Origin: Ramlibacter sp.
GTDB taxonomy: Bacteria > Pseudomonadota > Gammaproteobacteria > Burkholderiales > Burkholderiaceae_C
Length of the DNA: 39,660 nucleotides
NCBI GenBank assembly: GCA_029237735.1
Contig: JAQZBU010000014.1
Span: 1-39,660 of the forward strand
Reading direction: 5' to 3'
Each line of letters begins with the position of its first letter. Position 1 is the stretch's first letter. The notes under the pieces are model-generated. The model saw nothing but the letters and a program-made list of their open reading frames with translations. It was not told the DNA's origin and made no database searches. Below, in pieces: positions 9,830-16,424 of the stretch. The position numbers and the translations under genes are program-made.

Positions 9830-10788
9830 TGAGCGCCATCTTCGTTGCCGGCCACCGCGGCATGGTGGGCTCCGCCATCGTGCGGAAACTGCAGGCCCTG
9901 GGCCGCACCAACATCCTCACCGCCGGCCGCAACGAAGTGGACCTGACGCGGCAGGACCAGGTGGAAGCCTACTTCCGAAAGCACGACATCACGCAGGTGT
10001 ACCTGGCCGCCGCCAAGGTGGGGGGCATCCATGCCAACAACACCTATCCCGCACAGTTCATCTACGAAAACCTGATGATCGAGTGCAACGTGATCCATTC
10101 GGCGCACGTGGCCGGTGTCCAGAAGCTGTTGCTGCTCGGGTCGTCCTGCATCTATCCGCGTGCGGTGGCACAACCGATGCGCGAGGACGCGTTGCTAACG
10201 GGCGTGCTGGAGCCCACGAACGAGCCGTATGCCGTTGCCAAGATCGCCGGCATCAAGCTGTGCGAAAGCTACAACCGCGAGTACGGCCGCGACTACCGCA
10301 GCGTGATGCCCACCAACCTGTACGGGCCCAACGACAACTTCCACCCCGAGAACAGCCACGTCATCCCGGCGATGATCCGCCGCTTCCACGAGGCCACGCA
10401 GTCCGGGCAGAAGGTGGTGACGGTGTGGGGCACGGGCAAGCCGATGCGCGAGTTCCTGCATGTGGACGACATGGCCGCCGCGTCGGTGCATGTGATGGAC
10501 CTGCCGGCGGACACCTATCGCAGCGTCACGCAACCCATGCTGTCCCACATCAACGTGGGCACCGGCGTGGACTGCACCATCCGCGAACTGGCGGAGACCA
10601 TTGCGCAGGTGACCGGCTTCAAGGGCGACATCGCCTTCGACACCACCAAGCCGGATGGGACGGCGCGCAAGCTGATGGACGTGGGGAAGCTGGAGCAGCT
10701 TGGCTGGAAGGCCAGCATCAGCTTGAAAGACGGCCTGCGCCAGGCCTACGAGTGGTTCCTGGCGAACGAGAAGCAGGCGCGCCTTTAA
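9829..10788 (+). CDS. fcl: GDP-L-fucose synthase
   Basis: A 319-residue epimerase/reductase that turns GDP-4-keto-6-deoxymannose into GDP-L-fucose with NADPH. The Rossmann motif is [11 protein letters not shown] (residues 7-17). The catalytic region has GSSCIYP (104-110), Tyr134 and Lys138 in [31 protein letters not shown] is a hallmark of WcaG/Fcl. The start overlaps the gmd stop. Its product fits the WcaI-like fucosyltransferase candidate encoded at 28.4-29.7 kb. Downstream is another copy of the palindromic repeat, which may mark the transcript end. Very secure. Confidence 0.96.
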   Translation: MSAIFVAGHRGMVGSAIVRKLQALGRTNILTAGRNEVDLTRQDQVEAYFRKHDITQVYLAAAKVGGIHANNTYPAQFIYENLMIECNVIHSAHVAGVQKLLLLGSSCIYPRAVAQPMREDALLTGVLEPTNEPYAVAKIAGIKLCESYNREYGRDYRSVMPTNLYGPNDNFHPENSHVIPAMIRRFHEATQSGQKVVTVWGTGKPMREFLHVDDMAAASVHVMDLPADTYRSVTQPMLSHINVGTGVDCTIRELAETIAQVTGFKGDIAFDTTKPDGTARKLMDVGKLEQLGWKASISLKDGLRQAYEWFLANEKQARL

Positions 10789-10792
10789 GGCG

Positions 10793-10870
10793 GAAGCCCT
10801 GGATTCCGGCCTTCGCGGGAATGACCAACTCCCCGTCACCCCCGCGGAGGCGGGGGCCCAGGGCTCCCCC
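10793..10870. repeat. Dispersed palindromic repeat, copy 4 (halves in reversed order)
   Basis: Here the right half comes first (GAAGCCCTGGATTCCGGCCT through GCGGGAATGAC, ending about 10824). The left half follows (GTCACCCCCGCGGAGGCGGG through CCAGGGCTCCCC, from about 10835). The order is inside-out compared with copies 1, 2, 5 and 6, as if two full elements had recombined or the centre of a head-to-head pair had been kept. It fills the space between fcl and the convergent NUDIX gene. Confidence 0.85.
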
Positions 10871-10874
10871 TCCC

Positions 10875-11402
10875 CTACGCTGTCGGCATCTCCATGAACT
10901 GCGGCTCGTAGCCCTTGGTCCGCAGCCAGTCGGCCAACGCGAACCCGGTACCGCGCGGCCAGCACTTCACCTGTTCATAGCCCATCAGCCGGTAGTCCAC
11001 CAGCTCCGGGGACAGCTTCACCTCACCCGTGCACACGGCGTGGTACGCGATGATCACCTGGTTCATGCGCAGGAACTCGTACGCGCCCACCAGCGTCAGC
11101 TCCTGCGCGTCCAGGTTGGTCTCTTCCTTGATCTCGCGCTTGATGCCGTCCTGCGGCGACTCCCCCGCTTCCATGAAGCCGGTGATCAGCGCGTACATCT
11201 TGTGCGTCCACGCTGCGTTGCGCGCCAGCAGGATCTTGTCCTGGTACTGCACGATGGCGGCCAGCACGGGCGTGGGATTGTTCCAGTGCGTCCACTGGCA
11301 GGCAGGGCAACGCAGCCGCTGCTTCTCCCCGCCGTCTTCCATCTGCGCGATCCACTCCAGCGGCGTCGCACATTGCGGACAGAACTTGAAGTCGCCCATC
11401 AT
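10875..11402 (-). CDS. NUDIX hydrolase with N-terminal zinc ribbon
   Basis: A 175-residue protein with a four-cysteine zinc ribbon (C8, C11, C32, C35: FCPQCATP and RCPACQ), then a NUDIX domain. The NUDIX box is nearly canonical: G75, E81, R89-E90 and E93-E94 in GFMEAGESPQDGIKREIKEE, with Asn instead of the usual Gly after the final Glu pair (ETNL). The zinc ribbon before the box recalls NudC (NADH pyrophosphatase), but the protein is shorter, so a general nucleoside-diphosphate substrate is safer. Two consecutive ATG codons (11402, 11399) are possible starts. It is flanked on both sides by copies of the palindromic repeat. Confidence 0.88.
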   Translation of the reverse strand: MMGDFKFCPQCATPLEWIAQMEDGGEKQRLRCPACQWTHWNNPTPVLAAIVQYQDKILLARNAAWTHKMYALITGFMEAGESPQDGIKREIKEETNLDAQELTLVGAYEFLRMNQVIIAYHAVCTGEVKLSPELVDYRLMGYEQVKCWPRGTGFALADWLRTKGYEPQFMEMPTA

Positions 11403-11425
11403 GCGTCGTTCCCGCGCCCACCCTC

Positions 11426-11528
11426 GTCATTCCCGCGAAGGCGGGAATCCAGGGCTTCCGCATTCGGGCTCCGGAAACCCTGGGTCCCCGCCTTCGCGGG
11501 GATGACGGGGAAGGAGGCGGGGATGACG
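11426..11528. repeat. Dispersed palindromic repeat, copy 5, with an extra right-end unit
   Basis: The left arm GTCATTCCCGCGAAGGCGGG starts at 11426, the centre is near CGCATTCGGGCTCCGG, and the right arm CCCCGCCTTCGCGGGGATGAC ends at about 11506. A short right-end remnant, AGGCGGGGATGACG, follows to 11528. It lies between the cysM stop and the NUDIX start, both on the minus strand, and so would be transcribed if the two genes share a transcript. Confidence 0.88.
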
Positions 11529-11538
11529 AATGTCAGGT

Positions 11539-12441
11539 TCATGCCGGAAACACCCCGGTCGACAGGTAGCGATCCCCCCGATCGCACACCACGAACACGA
11601 TCGTCGCGTTCTCTACCTTCTTGGCAACCTCCAGCGCCACCCACAACGCGCCCGCCGCCGAGATGCCGGCAAAGATGCCCTCTTCGCGCGCCAGGCGCCG
11701 GCACATCTCCTCCGCATCATCCTGGCCCACGTACACGAGCTCGTCGACCGTCTTCGGGTCGTAGATCTTGGGCAGGTATTCCTCCGGCCACTTGCGGATG
11801 CCCGGAATGCGCGAACCTTCGTTCGGCTGCGCCCCGACGATCCGCACCTCCTTGTTCTTCTCTTTCAGGAAGTGCGACACGCCGGTGATGGTGCCGGTGG
11901 TGCCCATGGCGCTGACGAAGTGCGTGATGCGCCCGTCGGTCTGCTCCCACAGCTCCGGCCCCGTCGTCTCGTAGTGGATGCGCGGGTTGTCGGCGTTGGC
12001 GAACTGGTCCAGCACGCGGCCCTTGCCTTCGCGCTGCATGTTCTCCGCCAGGTCGCGCGCGTATTCCATGCCGCCGCTCTTCGGCGTGAGCACCAGTTCC
12101 GCGCCGAACGCCTTCATCGTCTGCGCACGTTCGATGGACAAGTCCTCCGGCATGATCAGCACCATGCGGTAGCCCTTGATGGCCGCGGCCATGGCCAGCG
12201 CGATGCCCGTATTGCCCGACGTCGCCTCGATCAAGGTGTCGCCGGGCTTGATCTCGCCCCGCTCTTCGGCGCGCTTGATCATCGACACGGCCGGCCTGTC
12301 CTTTACCGAGCCGGCCGGGTTGTTGCCTTCGAGCTTGCCCAGGATGACGTTGCCGCGTTTCGCGTTCTCGGCGGCGCCTATGCGCTGCAGTGCCACCAGC
12401 GGCGTGTGGCCGATGGCGTCCTCGATGGTGGGGTATCGCAT
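11539..12441 (-). CDS. cysM: Cysteine synthase B (O-acetylserine sulfhydrylase)
   Basis: A 300-residue fold-type II PLP enzyme forming cysteine from O-acetylserine and sulfide or thiosulfate. The PLP lysine is K47 in NNPAGSVKDRPA. The substrate loop SGNTG is at residues 74-78, and the phosphate-binding GTTGTITG stretch is seen near 179. The C-terminal sequence (VRIVGAQPNEGSRIPGIRKWPEEYLPKIYD) and the overall length match CysM rather than CysK, which has a different start and is usually longer. The ATG at 12441 gives MRYPTIEDAIGHTPLV, the normal N-terminus. It is divergent from tRNA-Leu, with only 39 bases between them. Very secure. Confidence 0.96.
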   Translation of the reverse strand: MRYPTIEDAIGHTPLVALQRIGAAENAKRGNVILGKLEGNNPAGSVKDRPAVSMIKRAEERGEIKPGDTLIEATSGNTGIALAMAAAIKGYRMVLIMPEDLSIERAQTMKAFGAELVLTPKSGGMEYARDLAENMQREGKGRVLDQFANADNPRIHYETTGPELWEQTDGRITHFVSAMGTTGTITGVSHFLKEKNKEVRIVGAQPNEGSRIPGIRKWPEEYLPKIYDPKTVDELVYVGQDDAEEMCRRLAREEGIFAGISAAGALWVALEVAKKVENATIVFVVCDRGDRYLSTGVFPA

Positions 12442-12454
12442 GGCGTCACTGTGC

Positions 12455-12460
12455 CATAAT
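12455..12460 (+). promoter_or_regulatory. Candidate extended -10 box for tRNA-Leu
   Basis: CATAAT is preceded by TGC, which fits an extended -10 element. Transcription would start near 12467, about 14 bases before the mature tRNA 5' end. The -35 region would fall inside the first codons of the divergent cysM gene and has no clear hexamer. Position and match make it plausible, no more. Confidence 0.42.
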
Positions 12461-12480
12461 TTGAAACCCCTTCTACCCGT

Positions 12481-12567
12481 GCCGGAGTGGCGAAATCGGT
12501 AGACGCAGCAGACTCAAAATCTGCCGGTGGCAACACCGTGCCGGTTCGATTCCGGCCTCCGGCACCA
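12481..12567 (+). tRNA. tRNA-Leu (anticodon CAA)
   Basis: The acceptor stem GCCGGAG pairs with CTCCGGC, with an encoded CCA at 12565-12567. The anticodon stem GCAGA/TCTGC holds the loop CTCAAAA, giving anticodon CAA, which reads UUG codons. A long variable arm (GGTGGCAACACC) identifies a class II tRNA. The T arm is GCCGGTTCGATTCCGGC. All arms fold by eye without mismatches in the acceptor or T stem. Confidence 0.97.
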
Positions 12568-12575
12568 AAGTTTTT

Positions 12576-14054
12576 CTACCTCATCCCCGGCAATGAATAG
12601 TTGCTCGGTGGGCGGCGGTACGTAGAGGGCGCAGACGGAGCGGGGGCCGTGTAAATCTGCTGCGAGCGACTTTGCTGGCGTGCGTTCGATTCCTCGATCT
12701 CTCGATTGCGAGCCGCAATGTACGCCTTCACCTGCTCGGCCCACTGGTTGAGGCGCTGCTCCGCCGCATCGACCTCCTCGTTCAACGCCTCCTCCCGTGC
12801 GATGGCGTCGTCGATCAACCGTGTATTTGCCTCCGACGCAACGTCGGCCAGGCGACGCCAGCTGGCATCGGGCAGGCAGTTGGCGCCGCCTCGGCGCGAA
12901 CATGTGAACCGCGCAGTGGCGGCGACAACCCCCTGGATGCTTCGGTATTCGTCGTCCTCGAAGCCACCAAGAAACGCTGCGGCTAGCCCCTGCCGTCCAT
13001 AGCTCGCCAGGCACCGATCGTGCTCCTCGTATAGCCGTCGGGCCGCGTGGATTTCATCGTTGTCTCTGGGCCGAGTTGAGCCCAAGGAGCCACAGCGTTG
13101 GACAGGGCCTTCCTTGTTCTTCAAGTCGCGCGCATCTGCCAATACCCGCTTGGCGCCTGCCAGGTCGATTGCATCCAAAGCTGCCTTGATGATCCCCGCC
13201 GGATTGCCCTCCACCGCGGCTCGCAGTTCCTTGAAATGACGCGCGACATGCTGTTCGTTCCGCTGCAGGTGCCTGGAAAGGTCGGCCTGTACCGCCTGGC
13301 TTGCTGCAAAGTCCTGCTGGAGTTTCTGCAGGCAGGCTGCGCGTGACTTGGTGGCGGTTTCGACGTCGTCCTGGACGGACTCCTCCAACTCAGCGGCGCT
13401 CGCGTAAGTGAGGACCTCACGAACATGGCGCTGCGCGTCGTAGTGCAGGACTTCCTTGTCGCAGCCTTCAAGAGCCCCCGCATACCGTGCCGGGAACCCC
13501 CGGGCGTCGAGCTCTTCGCCCTTCAGGGGCAGGCCGGCCGCCATCCAGCCCTTGTTGCCGTCACGCAGCCAGTAGATCTTGCTGTAGCCCGCCTTTACCG
13601 CCCGCAGCGTGGCGTTGTACGAGAGATGGCAGAAGTCGCCGTGGCAGTAGATCAGCAGCGGCGCCTTCTTGTCCCCGCCCGTCACCTCGTCCAGTCCCTT
13701 GGCGAGAATTTCCTGCGCCTTGTCATCGGGCCTCGGGCTTCCGATGGAGGGCAGTGCATGGGCCCCCGGCAACTGCTGGTCGTCCCGCATCGCCTGGATA
13801 ACCACCAGACGCGAGCCCACGCCATCCATCAGGCATTTGGCCTCCTTCGCCGATACGGTAATGCCTCCGGGAACGCTGGTCGGGACGTTGCCGGACCTTT
13901 GCAGGAACTCGGCGGAAACGTCCGCCGCGGTCGCCGGCCCCACTTTGCAAGCCTTCTCCGCGGCTGGAATGCTCATGCGAGCCCAGGCCGGCGCCGACCA
14001 GGCCATGCCGGCGGCCATCAGGAGGGCCAATGTGAGTCGAGAAGTGAACGGCAT
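12576..14054 (-). CDS. Periplasmic rhodanese-like domain protein with long helical C-terminal region
   Basis: A protein of about 492 residues. The first 25 are a signal peptide (MPFTSRLTLALLMAAGMAWS then APAWA, cut before RM). A rhodanese-like domain spans roughly 62-178. LLIYCHGDFCHLSYNA puts the catalytic-type Cys at 137, and YWLRDGNKGWMAAGLPL is the usual end of such domains. The remaining ~310 residues are charged and helical, with coiled-coil-like stretches, several Cys, and a Ser/Pro/Tyr-rich tail. I do not recognise that part. The ATG at 14054 is preferred because the signal peptide begins there; an in-frame extension upstream is Arg/Pro-rich and unlikely. It ends nine bases after the convergent tRNA-Leu. 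Role unknown; sulfur or thiol handling in the periplasm is only a guess. Confidence 0.75.
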   Translation of the reverse strand: MPFTSRLTLALLMAAGMAWSAPAWARMSIPAAEKACKVGPATAADVSAEFLQRSGNVPTSVPGGITVSAKEAKCLMDGVGSRLVVIQAMRDDQQLPGAHALPSIGSPRPDDKAQEILAKGLDEVTGGDKKAPLLIYCHGDFCHLSYNATLRAVKAGYSKIYWLRDGNKGWMAAGLPLKGEELDARGFPARYAGALEGCDKEVLHYDAQRHVREVLTYASAAELEESVQDDVETATKSRAACLQKLQQDFAASQAVQADLSRHLQRNEQHVARHFKELRAAVEGNPAGIIKAALDAIDLAGAKRVLADARDLKNKEGPVQRCGSLGSTRPRDNDEIHAARRLYEEHDRCLASYGRQGLAAAFLGGFEDDEYRSIQGVVAATARFTCSRRGGANCLPDASWRRLADVASEANTRLIDDAIAREEALNEEVDAAEQRLNQWAEQVKAYIAARNREIEESNARQQSRSQQIYTAPAPSAPSTYRRPPSNYSLPGMR

Positions 14055-14230
14055 CGATGACGGCTCCGCATGTCTTGAACGACACCGCGCCGGCCATGCG
14101 GACGGAGCGGGCAGCCGACAATATGCCGCCCGCAGCAAGGGCGCGCAATTGAGCAAATGGTGGATGCCCGGGTCGGGATCCCTGTAAAGCCGCGTCGGCT
14201 TGTATAACTGCGTCTGCAGAGAGCATCAGC

Positions 14231-15241
14231 TTGGACGAACGACAGTCTTTTATTTCCGTGCAGTACCTGCGCGCCATCGCGGCGCTGCTCGTCGTACTGC
14301 ACCACGCGCGCAATCCGCAACCCTGGTTGTTCAACCCGCTCGAGAACTTCTTCGGCGGCACCACCGGCGTGGACATCTTCTTCGTGATCAGCGGCTTCAT
14401 CATGTTCACCGCGGCTCGCAACGAGCAGGTGGGCACCTTCCTCTGGCGCCGGCTGGTTCGCGTCGCGCCCCTGTACTGGATCGCCACCCTGCTGATGCTG
14501 GCGCTTGCCGTCAAGGCGGGCGAAGCCCTCACAGCGGAGGGCTTCGCGCACGTGGTCAAGTCCGCCCTGTTCATCCCGCACTTCAGCGTGAAGTTTCCCG
14601 ACCAGGTCTGGCCCTACTACATCCCCGGATGGACGCTCAACTACGAGATGTTCTTCTACGCGCTGTTCGCGATCGGCATCGCCGTCGGCCGACCGCTGGT
14701 GGCCACCACTTGCATCATCGCCAGCCTGGTCGCACTGGGCCTCGCCGTCCAGCCGGAGAGCCCGGTCGGCATCATCTACACGAACCTGCTGCTCCTGGAA
14801 TTCCTGGCCGGTGTGTGGATCGGGTACGTGCAGTGGAAGCACGGCTTTCGGCCGCTGTCCGGCGTCCTGCTGCCCACTGGCTTCGTCGCGATCCTCATGG
14901 TGGGGGAGGACGTCATTCCGCGTGGCTTGGCCGCGGCCGCCATCGTCATCGGCGCCGTCTCGCTGGAGCGCGTCATTCCCAGGCTGCGCCTGCTCAAGGC
15001 GCTGGGCGACGCCAGCTACGCCATCTATCTGTTCCACGTCCCCGCTCTCTTCCTGGCAACCGCCTTCGTCAGGCGCTTGCCGCTACAGGGCTGGCTGCAG
15101 TTCGCCGTGATGATCGCCGTGTGCATGGGTTTGTCCATGCTGGTGGGGATTGCCGTGCGCAAGTTCGTGGAGCAGCCACTGCTGCGGAAGTTGCGGACGC
15201 CGCCCGTGTTCCGGCCGGGGACGAAGCAGGTGCCGGGCTAG
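14231..15241 (+). CDS. Acyltransferase 3 family membrane protein
   Basis: A 336-residue integral membrane protein with about ten hydrophobic segments, of the OafA/Acyltransferase_3 family that transfers acetyl or other acyl groups to surface sugars. The first helix contains the typical VQYLRAIAALLVVLHHARNP with the catalytic-type His pair at 24-25. TGVDIFFVISGFIMF, LWRRLVRVAPLYWIATLL and WTLNYEMFFYALFA are family hallmarks. The last part has SYAIYLFHVP and ends in a basic cytoplasmic tail. The start is a TTG at 14231 with GAGAG upstream. A VanZ-like gene follows with no gap. In this setting it probably O-acylates the exopolysaccharide repeat unit; the exact acceptor cannot be seen. Confidence 0.88.
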   Translation: MDERQSFISVQYLRAIAALLVVLHHARNPQPWLFNPLENFFGGTTGVDIFFVISGFIMFTAARNEQVGTFLWRRLVRVAPLYWIATLLMLALAVKAGEALTAEGFAHVVKSALFIPHFSVKFPDQVWPYYIPGWTLNYEMFFYALFAIGIAVGRPLVATTCIIASLVALGLAVQPESPVGIIYTNLLLLEFLAGVWIGYVQWKHGFRPLSGVLLPTGFVAILMVGEDVIPRGLAAAAIVIGAVSLERVIPRLRLLKALGDASYAIYLFHVPALFLATAFVRRLPLQGWLQFAVMIAVCMGLSMLVGIAVRKFVEQPLLRKLRTPPVFRPGTKQVPG

Positions 15242-15625
15242 GTGAAGTTGAAGTTGGAACTCTCCAGGCGGGCAGCCTGGATCATCTTCGCCATCCTGGT
15301 GCTGCTGCTCGTGGCTGGCACGACGATGCCCAACGAGTTGAAGGCGGAGATCGAAGGTCGCATGTGGCGCAAGCTGCCATGGTCGGCACTGGCTCACTAC
15401 ACGCTCTTCATGCTGCTCGGGATGTGCCCCGTGTACGGCAACGGACGTGCAGCGGCGTTGCGGACCATTGGCGTCGCCGTCATGCTCGCCGTGATCACGG
15501 AAACGCTGCAGTCGGTCGTCCCTGGTCGTCATCCGCAGATGAAGGACATGGCGATCGATATCGCTGGGACGGCTACCGCGCTCTTCCTGCGCAGAGTTCT
15601 GCCGCCCGTACGAATCTCCAGCTGA
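15242..15625 (+). CDS. VanZ-like family membrane protein
   Basis: A 127-residue membrane protein. A hydrophobic segment covers residues 11-26 (AAWIIFAILVLLLVAG), a KLPWSALAHYTLFMLLGMCP segment follows, and then a helix with ITETLQSVVPGRHPQMKDMAIDIAGT. This E-x-Q-x(4)-GR-x3-xxD pattern is characteristic of VanZ-like proteins. The family is named after a teicoplanin-resistance accessory gene, but most members sit in exopolysaccharide loci and have no assigned activity. The GTG start directly abuts the stop of the acyltransferase gene. A strong terminator follows six bases after the stop, so it closes this transcript. Confidence 0.82.
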   Translation: MKLKLELSRRAAWIIFAILVLLLVAGTTMPNELKAEIEGRMWRKLPWSALAHYTLFMLLGMCPVYGNGRAAALRTIGVAVMLAVITETLQSVVPGRHPQMKDMAIDIAGTATALFLRRVLPPVRISS

Positions 15626-15630
15626 AACAA

Positions 15631-15656
15631 AAAAGCCCGCGAGATGCGGGCTTTTT
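15631..15656 (+). terminator. Rho-independent terminator after the acyltransferase-vanZ pair
   Basis: AAAAGCCCGC and GCGGGCTTTTT form a ten-base-pair perfect stem with a GAGAT loop, ending in a run of T. It begins six bases after the VanZ-like gene stop. On the other strand the preceding A-run would also give a T-tract, so it may serve both directions and also end transcription of the convergent lipoprotein gene. Confidence 0.92.
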
Positions 15657-15683
15657 CTGCTCAGGAGCCGTGGCTCTGAAAGG

Positions 15684-16271
15684 CTAGAAGCCCCCCGTTC
15701 CAGTGACAGTGCGCACCTTCACAGAACCGAAGATCACGCTGTTGATGAGGATGGTTCCATCCCTCCGGATCCTGAGGTTCACGAATCGCGTTGCCCGCTT
15801 TCCGTTCAGGACCACGGTAACGGGCACTCTCCTTGCCTCTCCGTCCGCGAGCTTCCCGGTCGTATTAACGATGATGTCGCAATCCCTGACCTTGATGGAC
15901 GTCCCCACAGTCAGCTTCGTCCGATAGGTGGATCCCAGGATCCGGAAGATGCAGGATCCGAACTCCAGCGCGCCTGTGGCGGTGTCCCCACCCGAAGCGA
16001 TCCGGAATCCCAAGTTCTGCTGATTGGCGCCGGGACCCACGATGTCCACCTGGGTGTCGGTGGCCGTTTCGAAAGTCGGCACGCCGCCTTCGTAAACGAA
16101 CGACTCGCCCTCCAGGGCCGTGAAAAGACTCTCACCGTTCGTGGGGTCGACCCTGACCTGGAGGTCCTCGGTCGCCACAGTCGTCGACTCCTCGCCGCCG
16201 CCGCCACCGCCGCAGGAGACAAGGAAGGTTGCACTGCTCAAGATGGCAGCGAGCAGGAACATTCTCTTCAT
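15684..16271 (-). CDS. Putative lipoprotein of unknown function
   Basis: A 195-residue protein with a lipoprotein signal: a positively charged start (MKRMF), a hydrophobic core and the lipobox LVSC, with the lipidated Cys at position 20. Six Gly residues and a Glu/Ser/Thr-rich linker follow. The mature part is rich in Thr, Val and Gly and looks beta-stranded; two Cys (in FGSCIF and VRDCDI) could form a disulfide. I recognise no family. The ATG at 16271 is chosen because it begins the signal sequence and has GAGG upstream. It is divergent from the YjbH-like gene, 153 bases away. GfcB/YjbF of E. coli is also a lipoprotein at this place in its locus, but I see no convincing sequence likeness. 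Confidence 0.7.
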   Translation of the reverse strand: MKRMFLLAAILSSATFLVSCGGGGGGEESTTVATEDLQVRVDPTNGESLFTALEGESFVYEGGVPTFETATDTQVDIVGPGANQQNLGFRIASGGDTATGALEFGSCIFRILGSTYRTKLTVGTSIKVRDCDIIVNTTGKLADGEARRVPVTVVLNGKRATRFVNLRIRRDGTILINSVIFGSVKVRTVTGTGGF

Positions 16272-16424
16272 GGGGAACCTCGCAAGTTTCAATGGACCGT
16301 AAATTCGGTTTGCAGGGAGCGTACCCGAAATGAAACGGGAGGTAAACACGGATGTGCATCAACCAGATGGTCTAGTCAGGCGTATGCGACAGGCACGCTT
16401 CCCCGCCCTTACCATCCGGCACCC

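Noticed and set aside
9669..11888. Open frame of about 740 codons on the plus strand across gmd, fcl, the NUDIX gene and cysM
   Set aside because: It crosses four well-supported genes and two repeat copies in other frames, and its translation has the Arg/Pro-rich composition of a shadow frame.
12481..12567. tRNA-Leu as an integration site for a mobile element
   Set aside because: No second copy of the tRNA 3' end and no integrase was found; the next gene (rhodanese-like) has normal high-GC composition.
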